Below are positions 54,026-62,212 of a DNA stretch of 64,000 nt, piece after piece. The translations under genes were made by a program, and so were the position numbers. The notes beneath the pieces were generated by a model that had not been told where the DNA came from, did no database searches, and saw nothing but the letters and a program-made list of their open reading frames with translations. This DNA comes from DLKC01 sp002478885 (lineage in GTDB: Bacteria > Bacteroidota > Bacteroidia > Chitinophagales > Chitinophagaceae): positions 2,418,001 through 2,482,000 of the forward strand of contig JAXLUI010000001.1 in assembly GCA_046329585.1 (NCBI GenBank). Direction: 5' to 3'. Position 1 is the first letter of the stretch, and each line of letters begins with the position of its first letter.

Positions 54026-55252
54026 ATGAACACAGCAGACCAAACAGCCATCATAAAAAAAACGGCGGAATCGACTGTTTTTTCTATCCTTCTCAGCATT
54101 AGCTTTTCGCATTTGTTAAACGATACCATTCAATCGTTGGTTCCCTCTATATATCCCGTAGTAAAGGACTCGATGCAGCTAAGCTTTTCACAGATCGGTT
54201 TTATTACGCTCGTTTTTCAACTGTGTGCATCGCTTTTTCAACCACTGGTTGGAACGTTTACAGACCGGCGGCCGCAACCTTATTCGTTGGCGGTTGGCAT
54301 GTCCATTACACTTGCCGGACTTGTGGTTTTGTCGCAGGCAAACAGCTACGCGATATTGCTGCTTTCTGTTGCAATGATCGGCACCGGATCTTCGATCTTT
54401 CACCCGGAGGCTTCAAAAGTGGCCTACATGGCCGCAGGCAATAAACGCGGCCTGGCTCAGTCTATCTTCCAGGTAGGTGGCAATACGGGAAGTTCGCTGG
54501 GCCCTTTGCTCGCAGCATTAATTATTGTTCCCTTCGGGCAGTCGAGCATTCTTTGGTTTTCATTGCTCGCATTAGTTGCTATTGCTGTGCTGATAACAAT
54601 CGGTAACTGGTACCGGGGCAATATGGACAGGATAAAACCGAAATCAAAGTCTGTTTCTCATACAACAGAGCTCAAGCTTTCACGGGGAAGAGTGATTGCT
54701 GCTGTCGCGATTTTACTGGTGCTTATTTTCTCCAAATATTTTTACATCGCGTCTATCACGAGTTATTATACATTTTATCTCATGGACAAATTTCATGTGT
54801 CTGTTCAAAGCTCGCAGATGTATTTATTCATATTTCTTTTTGCTGTTGCGGCAGGCACACTTATCGGGGGACCCATAGGTGATCGCTTCGGCAGAAAATA
54901 TGTTATCTGGTTCTCCATTCTCGGCGTTGCCCCTTTTACACTATTGCTGCCTCATGCAAATCTTTTCTGGACGAGCGTGCTGTCTGTTTTTATCGGTGTT
55001 ATACTTGCTTCTGCTTTTTCCGCGATACTTGTTTATGCACAGGAATTATTGCCGGGAAAGATAGGCATGATCTCGGGCCTGTTCTTCGGTTTCGCGTTTG
55101 GCATGGGTGGGCTCGGTTCTGCACTGTTGGGCACATTGGCAGATCATACAAGCATTGAATATGTTTACAATGTTTGCGCATTTCTGCCGCTAATCGGATT
55201 ACTTACCGCCTTTCTTCCCAATATCGGTGGAAGAAAAAAACGTGCAGCCTGA
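54026..55252 (+). CDS. MFS transporter, fosmidomycin-resistance (Fsr) type
   Basis: A 408-aa, 12-helix major-facilitator protein. It has LLSISFSHLLNDTIQSLVPSIYPVVKDS near the start, GSSIFHPEASKVAYMAAGNKRGLAQSIFQVGGNTGSSLGPLL and GGPIGDRFGRKYVIWFS, all typical of the Fsr-like drug:H+ antiporter group. Clinical-type resistance cannot be inferred from family alone. It is convergent with the GH9 gene (27 bp between stops). Confidence 0.9.
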   Translation: MNTADQTAIIKKTAESTVFSILLSISFSHLLNDTIQSLVPSIYPVVKDSMQLSFSQIGFITLVFQLCASLFQPLVGTFTDRRPQPYSLAVGMSITLAGLVVLSQANSYAILLLSVAMIGTGSSIFHPEASKVAYMAAGNKRGLAQSIFQVGGNTGSSLGPLLAALIIVPFGQSSILWFSLLALVAIAVLITIGNWYRGNMDRIKPKSKSVSHTTELKLSRGRVIAAVAILLVLIFSKYFYIASITSYYTFYLMDKFHVSVQSSQMYLFIFLFAVAAGTLIGGPIGDRFGRKYVIWFSILGVAPFTLLLPHANLFWTSVLSVFIGVILASAFSAILVYAQELLPGKIGMISGLFFGFAFGMGGLGSALLGTLADHTSIEYVYNVCAFLPLIGLLTAFLPNIGGRKKRAA

Positions 55253-55279
55253 TTCCTGATTACTCAAAGGATAATTGCA

Positions 55280-57775
55280 TTATTTGCTTAGTAATTCATC
55301 AACCCGTTTGAATGTAAAACCTTTTGACCGAAGCACGTCAATCATTTCATCAAGACGGTTATAAAGCTTGTCCCTTCGCCGCGCATCAGTCCCGGCATGT
55401 ATTAAAATGATTGCACCATTTAACTTTCCGGGCGAGTTTACAGACAACGCTTTGACCCCGTTTATAATGCTGTCGGTGCTTTTATAAGATGCTCCCATCG
55501 CAGGGTATGTATAGTCAGCATTTGTTCTTATCCCAGGTGTAAAACTGATCAGTTGCAGATTTAGTTCTTCACTCCAGGCAGCAATACTGTCATTCCACCA
55601 TTCGTATGGCGGGATATAATACTGTGGGCGGTTTACAGGAATATTTTCAAACCGCATTTGATTTAAATTCTTTTGCATGTCGGCGACAAATTGCTCTTTT
55701 GAAATAAGCAGGCTGTCACGTTTACCCCAGTCATTGTACAAAAGATGTTGGTCAGAATGAGGGCCAAGGTAATGCCCGGCATTGTTAAGCCGTTGAATAT
55801 AGCCAGTGAATTTTTTATTACGGTAAAAATTGCCGGTGAAAAAAAAACCTGCGTTTACCTTTTTATCAGTAAGCGTTTTTACAATCGCAGGTAACCCTTC
55901 GCCAAATTCATCAGCAGTAAATACCAGGGCGATTTCTTTTTGCGTTGAATCTCCCCGAATGACAGCGCCATAAGAACGACTAAGTCTATCGTGGGGATTT
56001 GCAACTGACTGTTCCGCAGCCAACAAATAGATCAAGGAAGCCGTGCCGTCCATGGTAGGCTCATTAGTACTGTAGTCTCCATAGTCGTCATGATATACTG
56101 CAAGATCACTTTGATAGGGTGCATATTCGTCGCCGTTGAACAGTTGTATGCCGATAAGATTTTTATAAATACTTGTGTAAACGGGCCCGTCGACCAGGCC
56201 ACCGTCAATGGGGTAATTGTTCAAATGTGTGAATGCGGAGTGTGGATCATCTGGTGTATCACCCCATGCAGGCAGGCCATAAACCATGCTTGTCCCCCAT
56301 GGATTGCATCCAAAGATCCAATCGAAGCAGGCCTGTTCCAATGCTGTATAAGTTTTGTCGCCGCTCAGTTGCCTGTACCAATAGCACTGGATGACAAAGT
56401 TCACAGTAAGGTTATTGCTGCACCAGATAAATGGAATGCCCCGGTAAAACGCATTGTCTTTTGATTTCTTCCATACGCGTTCAATACCTTCTTTGTAAAA
56501 TGCGATGAGCGTATCTCTTTTCGAGGAAGTCAATTGCTTTGCCAGTTCATAATGCCCCACATTAATAAAAGGATACCACTGGTAATGTTTCGCTGTGTCG
56601 CTGCCAAGCCATGGTGTTACTGGTTCATTTTTTGCATACGCATAAGCTGAAATTAAAAATTGTGCGCGTGAAGTGTTCCCGGTTGATATCCTGCCTTCCT
56701 CAGTCAAAGCCAATTCCATATCATCGACCCAATTGTCTTCTGCATAAATATAGGGCGAGCGTACCGACGCCGTTTGTGCAACGCCAGGTTTCTCAAGACC
56801 AAGCTGTAAAGCGCTCAATGATTTATTTGAAAGCAGGTCGGAATATGCCTTATCACGGGTGAAAAATATTTGAGCGCCCAACGCAAATGCGCTGCAGAAT
56901 TTGCCGGCGGTGGACGCCACGCCTGTTGTGACATTCATAAACTTACCTCTAACCTGTGGCTTGCCGTTGCAGAAATACACCGGCCTTTCCAATCCGCGGC
57001 CATAGAAATTAGTGTCTTCTTTAGGTATGCGCATACCACGATGATCACGATCGTCTCCTAACTGGTTAAATAGCCAATCATCTTTGGGATGCATTTTCAA
57101 AAGCCAGTCTAGACCCCATTTTGCTTCATCCAGCACATCGGGAATACTGTTACTGCCGTCGAGTCCGTTGGCCTGTTTTTGATCTTTAAACACATTGGGA
57201 AAGTCCCTGTATGCCGCAAGCAAATGATATGTTGCATTCGCCGATGTTGTACTGTATTGCAGGTAGTCACTCGCATCGTGCCAGCCACCGGAAACATCGA
57301 TATGCGTACTGTCAGGCATAGGCCCGTACAAAGTATAACCATCACGCGTGTGACACGAATCTTTTAAAAACGGGTTAAAGCCACTACGCTGTTGCCGCAT
57401 ATAACGCAGGCAAAAATCAGCTGCGCCATCATATACATGTCCGTTCACATCAAATACGGGTGAAACAACACTACCGCATTGCAAATAATATTTCCCTGGT
57501 TGCCTGAACGCGGAAAAATCCAACCTCCATGTATGCGCAAACGGACCGTATTTCCCAAAATCAAGGCCAATATTCGCAGAAAAAATCTGCTGCCCGGTAT
57601 TGGCATCTACAAGGTTAAACGTTGATTCAGCAAGGTCTCCGGCGCTTCCCAACACGGCAACCTTTATCGACGAAGGCGCGTATCCGAGCTGATTGATCCT
57701 TATGCAATCAACTGTTTGTGCATAGGCTGTTGTAATAACGTTGAACAAAACAAGCAGTAAGAAATTTTTTTTCAT
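55280..57775 (-). CDS. secreted GH9 glycoside hydrolase fused to a polysaccharide deacetylase
   Basis: An 831-aa secreted enzyme with a signal peptide (1-19). An N-terminal Ig-like CelD_N domain (IRINQLGYAPSSIKVAVLG, about 25-110) leads to a GH9 catalytic domain with GGWHDASDYLQYSTTSAN (nucleophile-activating Asp pair), FGCNPWGTSMVYG and the acid Glu in STNEPTMDGTASLIYLLA (about 590). From about 620 a NodB/CE4 deacetylase follows: VFTADEFG (metal Asp), GPHSDQHLLY (HxxxH), QYYIPPYEWW and ILIHAG. GH9 with CE4 points to chitosan-, chitin- or acetylated beta-glucan-like substrates. Not linked to the SusCD pair. Its start lies inside the outer box of a repeat element. Confidence 0.9.
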   Translation of the reverse strand: MKKNFLLLVLFNVITTAYAQTVDCIRINQLGYAPSSIKVAVLGSAGDLAESTFNLVDANTGQQIFSANIGLDFGKYGPFAHTWRLDFSAFRQPGKYYLQCGSVVSPVFDVNGHVYDGAADFCLRYMRQQRSGFNPFLKDSCHTRDGYTLYGPMPDSTHIDVSGGWHDASDYLQYSTTSANATYHLLAAYRDFPNVFKDQKQANGLDGSNSIPDVLDEAKWGLDWLLKMHPKDDWLFNQLGDDRDHRGMRIPKEDTNFYGRGLERPVYFCNGKPQVRGKFMNVTTGVASTAGKFCSAFALGAQIFFTRDKAYSDLLSNKSLSALQLGLEKPGVAQTASVRSPYIYAEDNWVDDMELALTEEGRISTGNTSRAQFLISAYAYAKNEPVTPWLGSDTAKHYQWYPFINVGHYELAKQLTSSKRDTLIAFYKEGIERVWKKSKDNAFYRGIPFIWCSNNLTVNFVIQCYWYRQLSGDKTYTALEQACFDWIFGCNPWGTSMVYGLPAWGDTPDDPHSAFTHLNNYPIDGGLVDGPVYTSIYKNLIGIQLFNGDEYAPYQSDLAVYHDDYGDYSTNEPTMDGTASLIYLLAAEQSVANPHDRLSRSYGAVIRGDSTQKEIALVFTADEFGEGLPAIVKTLTDKKVNAGFFFTGNFYRNKKFTGYIQRLNNAGHYLGPHSDQHLLYNDWGKRDSLLISKEQFVADMQKNLNQMRFENIPVNRPQYYIPPYEWWNDSIAAWSEELNLQLISFTPGIRTNADYTYPAMGASYKSTDSIINGVKALSVNSPGKLNGAIILIHAGTDARRRDKLYNRLDEMIDVLRSKGFTFKRVDELLSK

Positions 57776-57806
57776 GTTCCCGGCTTTGGTTTAAATGGCA
57801 TCACCT

Positions 57807-57990
57807 GTTGCGTCGCACTCTTCAGCTGCTGGCGCTTTACTCAAGCGTTTTTTTGTTGCTGGCAGTTCATCCCGCAGTTTACAGGATTTATACAACTAAA
57901 ATAACGCAATGCATTTTATGGCCACTTAAAGTTACGTTCGCAGCGCCAAGCCGCTGCATAAAGCTATGCTGCACAAGTGTGCGACGCAAC
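57807..57990. repeat. paired intergenic repeat element (longest spacer)
   Basis: Left arm GTTGCGTCGCACTCTTCAGC (57807-57826); right arm GCACAAGTGTGCGACGCAAC (57971-57990); 144 nt between. Outer boxes GTTCCCGGCTT (57776-57786) and AAGCAGGGTAC (58011-58021) each lie 20 nt outside the arms. Confidence 0.9.
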
Positions 57991-58074
57991 GGAAGCCGCA
58001 TTTTGTTCTTAAGCAGGGTACATAAATAACTTCTTTCATTCTGAAATTATTTTAGCTTGCAGCAAAACAATTAA

Positions 58075-58785
58075 CTGGATAATTCTTACAGCATATTTCC
58101 GTTGGGCGATCACGCGGTTACTGTTCAGTTTGCAGACGTAATGCAGGAGCGCATTAATAAAAGGGTTCTGCAGCTGGCAGCGCAATTGCATAAAACCCCG
58201 ATGGAAGGTCTGCTTGACGTTATTCCTGCTTATAGTTCCCTAACGGTAATATATGACCCCCTAAGCATTCACCTCATCGCCACTGATTGTATAAGCACTT
58301 ATGTAACTGATTGGTTGAACGAATTTATAACGCGGTTACCGGAGACTGCATTGGAAGCACCGAGGAAAATGATTATCCCGGTTTGTTATCACCCCTCGCT
58401 TGGCCCTGACATAGAAGGAATGGCCGCGGAAAAAAACATGAGCCTAAATGCGCTCATCGCGTTTCATACGTCGGTCACCTATCGTGTTTATATGACCGGA
58501 TTCCTGCCCGGCTTTGCTTATATGGGAATGGTTGACGATAAGATTGCCACAGCACGAAAAGCAACACCAAGGCAGTTTGTGGCAGCCGGAAGTGTGGGGA
58601 TTGCAGGGTCGCAGACAGGCATTTACCCGCTCGACTCGCCGGGTGGCTGGAATATTATCGGGCAAACACCCGTTAAAGTGTTTGATAAAGAAAGAGAGCA
58701 ACCTTGCCTGTTAAAGCCAGGAGATGAAGTGGTTTTTGAAATGATAAGCCGCAATGATTTTGATAAAATAAAACAACAGCAATGA
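58075..58785 (+). CDS. pxpB: 5-oxoprolinase subunit PxpB (KipI family)
   Basis: The PxpB/KipI-type reading frame. Typical family N-termini read xYxIFPLGDHAxxxxF; here that stretch is encoded from CTG at 58075 (LDNSYSIFPLGDHAVTVQF), with TAA immediately upstream and no ATG. A TTG at 58102 would remove the conserved start. I therefore annotate a CTG start, 236 aa, pending evidence. Downstream motifs are YHPSLGPDIEGMA, TGFLPGFAYMG, PRQFVAAGSVGIAGSQTGIYPLDSPGGWNIIG. With PxpA and PxpC it cleaves 5-oxoproline to glutamate using ATP. It overlaps pxpC by 4 nt. Confidence 0.88.
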   Translation: MDNSYSIFPLGDHAVTVQFADVMQERINKRVLQLAAQLHKTPMEGLLDVIPAYSSLTVIYDPLSIHLIATDCISTYVTDWLNEFITRLPETALEAPRKMIIPVCYHPSLGPDIEGMAAEKNMSLNALIAFHTSVTYRVYMTGFLPGFAYMGMVDDKIATARKATPRQFVAAGSVGIAGSQTGIYPLDSPGGWNIIGQTPVKVFDKEREQPCLLKPGDEVVFEMISRNDFDKIKQQQ

Positions 58786-59759
58786 GCGTACGCATCATCA
58801 AAAAAGGATTGCTGGACACCTTACAGGACTTTGGCAGGTACGGATACCAGCAATTGGGCATCAATCCCGGTGGTGTGATAGATCGTATTGCAGCAACTGT
58901 TGCCAATATGTTGGTTGGAAACAATTCAAATGAACCTGTGATTGAAATGCATTTCCCGGCTTCGGCTTTTCTTTTTGAAGATTCGGCGGAAATTGCTTTG
59001 TCAGGTGCCGATTTCGGCGCCAGCATTAACGGGAAAAAGGTAGCCTTACATACAAACATCCAGGTAAACAAAGATGCGTTGCTTGAATTTACTGGTTTAA
59101 AGAAAGGAGCCCGGTGTTACCTTGCTGTGCATGGCGGATGGCAGGCGCAAAATTGGTTGGGGAGCCATAGTACCAACCTGCGTGTGAATGCAGGAGGGCA
59201 TAACGGTGCGGCCCTGAAAAAACATGATATCCTTCTTTTTAGCAAAAGACAACAGGCAGCAATACCAAACAATGCAGCCCTGGTTGCAACGGGCATTACA
59301 ATCGATACGGAGACGTTTTACCGGCAACATTTTGTGCGTATTATAAAAGGCAATGCGTATGAGCAATTGAGCGAACAGTCCAGGCATTGCCTTTCCTCAT
59401 CGGCGTTTTTAATTACAGCACAGAGCGACAGGATGGGATACCGACTGCAGGGTGAAGCCTTAAAGAAAACCGACAATAAAGACGTGTTATCGTCTGCAGT
59501 TACGCGGGGAACCATACAGTTGCTGCCAACCGGCCAACTGATTGTGCTGATGGCCGATCACCAGACTACAGGAGGCTATCCCATTGTAGCGCACGTGATC
59601 AGCGCAGATCTACCAACACTGGCCCAGAAGTGTGCCAATGAAAAAATCTGTTTCAGGCTTATTGGTACCAAAGAAGCAGAACTCGCCCTATTGCAGCAAC
59701 AATATCAACTTGACCAACTGCGGTTGATGACCGGAAATACAAAGCCACTATCTTCATAG
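58782..59759 (+). CDS. pxpC: 5-oxoprolinase subunit PxpC (KipA family)
   Basis: A 325-aa carboxyltransferase-like subunit. Motifs include KKGLLDTLQDFGRYGYQQLGINPGGVIDR, SGADFGASINGKKV, RCYLAVHGGW, SDRMGYRLQGEAL, SSAVTRGTIQLLPTGQLIVLMADHQTTGGYP. It acts with PxpB and PxpA in ATP-dependent 5-oxoproline opening. The ATG overlaps the pxpB stop (ATGA), and pxpA begins 1 nt after its stop, so the three are translationally coupled. Confidence 0.95.
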   Translation: MSVRIIKKGLLDTLQDFGRYGYQQLGINPGGVIDRIAATVANMLVGNNSNEPVIEMHFPASAFLFEDSAEIALSGADFGASINGKKVALHTNIQVNKDALLEFTGLKKGARCYLAVHGGWQAQNWLGSHSTNLRVNAGGHNGAALKKHDILLFSKRQQAAIPNNAALVATGITIDTETFYRQHFVRIIKGNAYEQLSEQSRHCLSSSAFLITAQSDRMGYRLQGEALKKTDNKDVLSSAVTRGTIQLLPTGQLIVLMADHQTTGGYPIVAHVISADLPTLAQKCANEKICFRLIGTKEAELALLQQQYQLDQLRLMTGNTKPLSS

Positions 59760-59760
59760 C

Positions 59761-60501
59761 ATGATGCAGATCGATCTCAATTGCGATATGGGTGAGGGCA
59801 TGAATAACGATGCCGCATTGATGCCATTCGTTAGTTCGGCAAATATTGCCTGCGGTTATCATGCGGGTAATGATGAAAGTATGCATCGGACGATCGCTTG
59901 CGCGTTAACCTATAATGTTGCCATTGGCGCACACCCGGGCTTTGCAGACAAGGAGAATTTTGGAAGAACGGAACAACAACTGACCGATAATGGATATTAT
60001 GACCTGGTTGCTGCACAGTTGTTTAAACTCAAAAAAGTAGCAGCGCGTCTTGGTGCAGCGCTCCATCACGTAAAGCCTCACGGCGCTCTATATAACATGG
60101 CAGCGAAAGACAATGAACTTGCCGCAATTATTGCGAGTGCCGTGTATGATTTTGACCCATCGCTTGTGTTGTATGGGTTGAGTGGAAGCTACTCTATAAC
60201 AGCAGCAAAAAAGATTGGCCTGCGAACAGCGAGTGAAGTTTTTGCTGACAGAACTTATACTGATGAAGGAAATCTTACGCCCAGGAATTTACCCAATGCC
60301 CTGATTGATGATATTGATAAATCCCTGGAACAGGTAGTTATGATGACGGGTGAGCAAAAACTGATCTCGCTGAACGGAATCATCGTACCGATAACAGCTG
60401 AGACGATTTGCATTCATGGAGATGGAACCATTGCGGTTATATTCGCAAAAGCTATCAACCACTTCTTAAAAGAAAATAATATTGAGATCAGAACGATTTA
60501 G
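59761..60501 (+). CDS. pxpA: 5-oxoprolinase subunit PxpA (LamB/YcsF family)
   Basis: A 246-aa LamB/YcsF protein: IDLNCDMGEGM, ANIACGYHAGNDESMHRTIACAL, GAHPGFADKENFGR, VKPHGALYNMAAKD, SEVFADRTYTDEGNLTPR and ICIHGD. It is the third 5-oxoprolinase subunit. Its 3' end overlaps the NRAMP-like gene by 20 nt. Confidence 0.96.
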   Translation: MMQIDLNCDMGEGMNNDAALMPFVSSANIACGYHAGNDESMHRTIACALTYNVAIGAHPGFADKENFGRTEQQLTDNGYYDLVAAQLFKLKKVAARLGAALHHVKPHGALYNMAAKDNELAAIIASAVYDFDPSLVLYGLSGSYSITAAKKIGLRTASEVFADRTYTDEGNLTPRNLPNALIDDIDKSLEQVVMMTGEQKLISLNGIIVPITAETICIHGDGTIAVIFAKAINHFLKENNIEIRTI

Positions 60502-61672
60502 TTCAAAGCACAAAAGCGCGGTATTGGGGGCTGCTTTCCTGATGGCTACCTCGGCCATAGGCCCGGGCTTTCTTACCCAGACTGCCGTTTTCACCAGCCA
60601 GCTAAGAGCCAACTTTGGTTTCATTATACTGGCCACCATACTGCTTGATATTGCCGCACAACTGAATATATGGCGCGTTGTTGCCGTATCATCATTAAGA
60701 GCGCAGGATATAGCGAACACCGTGTTACCCGGGCTTGGTTATGTATTGGCGGCGCTGATTATGCTTGGTGGGCTGGCATTCAATATCGGAAATATCGCGG
60801 GTTGTGGGATGGGCCTTAATGTGCTGATGGGGATGAACACCGAAACTGCAGCGCTTATAAGTTGTGTAATAGCCCTGGGTGTGTTCTGGATGAAAGAGGC
60901 CGGCCCGGTGATGGACATTTTCTCCAAGTTACTTGGCATTTTAATGATACTGCTTACCATGTATGTTGCCATCAGTTCCCAACCACCCGTTGGCGAGGCA
61001 TTGATGAGAGCGTTTGCACCGGCCCAATTTGATGCAAAAGCTATGATAACACTGGTTGGCGGAACTGTTGGAGGTTATATTTCCTTCGCTGGCGTGCACC
61101 GTTTACTCGATGCCGGCATTAAGGGTGAAAGCTATATGCGGCAGGTTAACAACAGTGCGGTGAGTGGTATTGTCATTACGGGTATTATGCGCAGCATTCT
61201 TTTCTTGGCAGCATTGGGCGTAGTGGCGGCCGGTTATAACCTTGATAAAGATAATCCCGCTGCTGCTGTTTTCAAGATTGCCGCCGGCGACATTGGTTAC
61301 CGTTTTTTTGGCGTGGTTATGTGGAGTGCGGCTATTACTTCGGTTGTTGGTGCAGCCTATACTTCTGTTTCTTTTATCCGCAGTTTTCACCCGCTGATAG
61401 AGAAATATCAACGCTATCTTATCAGTGTAGTGATTGTTTTTTCAACGGTTGTTTTTATCAGCGTTGGCAAGCCGGTGCAATTGCTGGTTGCAGCGGGTGC
61501 TTTGAACGGGTTGATCCTTCCACTTTCGCTCTCTGTTATTTTGCTTGCCGCGGGCAATAAAAAGATCATTGGCAATTATCGTCACCCCAAATGGATGCAG
61601 GCTGCCGGTTGGGTTGTGGTTGCAATAATGCTCTGGCTGAGTGTTGCTACCATCGTGGAATGGCTTGGCTAA
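60482..61672 (+). CDS. NRAMP-fold transporter of the YcsG type
   Basis: A 396-aa, about 11-helix protein of the NRAMP superfamily, likely starting at TTG 60482 (MRSERFSSKHKSAVLGAAFLMATS). Helix 1 reads AIGPGFLTQTAVF where metal transporters have DPGN, and helix 6 lacks the MPH motif (GGTVGGYISFAGVHR). It is therefore unlikely to be a classical Mn2+/Fe2+ importer. The same gene order with pxpBCA is seen for Bacillus ycsG-ycsF, which suggests a role in 5-oxoproline or a related solute; that is inference. Confidence 0.87.
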   Translation: MRSERFSSKHKSAVLGAAFLMATSAIGPGFLTQTAVFTSQLRANFGFIILATILLDIAAQLNIWRVVAVSSLRAQDIANTVLPGLGYVLAALIMLGGLAFNIGNIAGCGMGLNVLMGMNTETAALISCVIALGVFWMKEAGPVMDIFSKLLGILMILLTMYVAISSQPPVGEALMRAFAPAQFDAKAMITLVGGTVGGYISFAGVHRLLDAGIKGESYMRQVNNSAVSGIVITGIMRSILFLAALGVVAAGYNLDKDNPAAAVFKIAAGDIGYRFFGVVMWSAAITSVVGAAYTSVSFIRSFHPLIEKYQRYLISVVIVFSTVVFISVGKPVQLLVAAGALNGLILPLSLSVILLAAGNKKIIGNYRHPKWMQAAGWVVVAIMLWLSVATIVEWLG

Positions 61673-61751
61673 TAAGCGTAAACAAACGCCCTGGAAACAA
61701 CAGACAAATTAAGCGTAAGACAGTTGTTAATTTTTTGAGTGGATTGCTGGA

Positions 61752-61771
61752 GTACAAGTGTGCGACGCAAC
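61752..61771. repeat. single repeat arm (right orientation)
   Basis: GTACAAGTGTGCGACGCAAC, perfect, followed by GGAAGCTGC and GTTGCCGGGCTCC about 20 nt on. The downstream 30 nt resemble those after the arm at 57971. Convergent site between the NRAMP-like and holin-family genes. Confidence 0.82.
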
Positions 61772-61838
61772 GGAAGCTGCTGTTTGTTCCTGTTGCCGGG
61801 CTCCTATAATTCTTGGAAAAAATTGTGTTCGTGAGTAA

Positions 61839-62207
61839 TCAGGTGTTGCTGTTGTTGGTTTTATTATTGCTGCCTGCCAGGCTTTCAATAAGCGATGTAA
61901 CAACTGACAAAAGCAGGCTAAAAAGCAATGCATGCCACCAGCTGTCGACCGCGAAGCCGGGAACGAGATCTGATGCCCACCTGATGATGAGTACGTTTAT
62001 AACCAGCAGGAAAAGCCCGAGGGTGATAATAGTGATTGGTATGGTTAGAATAATGAGCAGGGGCTTAATAAAGTTATTCAATAATGCCAATACAACGGCC
62101 AGTACAATGGCGGTTATACTGTCTTTAAGCTCTACGCCGGGAATAACGTTGGCGGCAATGATTGCAGCGACTGCGGTGATCAGTATTTTCACCAAAAATT
62201 TCCCCAT
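61839..62207 (-). CDS. phage-holin-family-4-type membrane protein
   Basis: A 122-aa protein with four hydrophobic helices: MGKFLVKILITAVAAIIAANVIPGVEL, SITAIVLAVVLALLNNFIKPLLIILTIPITIITLGLFLLVINVLIIRWASDLVPGF. This is the Phage_holin_4_2 (YvlD-like) family, found in most bacteria as a chromosomal membrane protein without proven holin activity. It begins 5 nt after the M16 stop, so it is probably in the same transcript. No phage genes are nearby. Confidence 0.9.
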   Translation of the reverse strand: MGKFLVKILITAVAAIIAANVIPGVELKDSITAIVLAVVLALLNNFIKPLLIILTIPITIITLGLFLLVINVLIIRWASDLVPGFAVDSWWHALLFSLLLSVVTSLIESLAGSNNKTNNSNT

Positions 62208-62212
62208 AAAAT

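Noticed and set aside
54026..55252. Antibiotic resistance determinant
   Set aside because: Fsr-like MFS proteins are common in environmental genomes; family membership alone does not show drug export.
61839..62207. Prophage holin as a sign of a phage remnant
   Set aside because: The Phage_holin_4_2 family is widespread in chromosomes. No capsid, tail, integrase or lysin gene is nearby.
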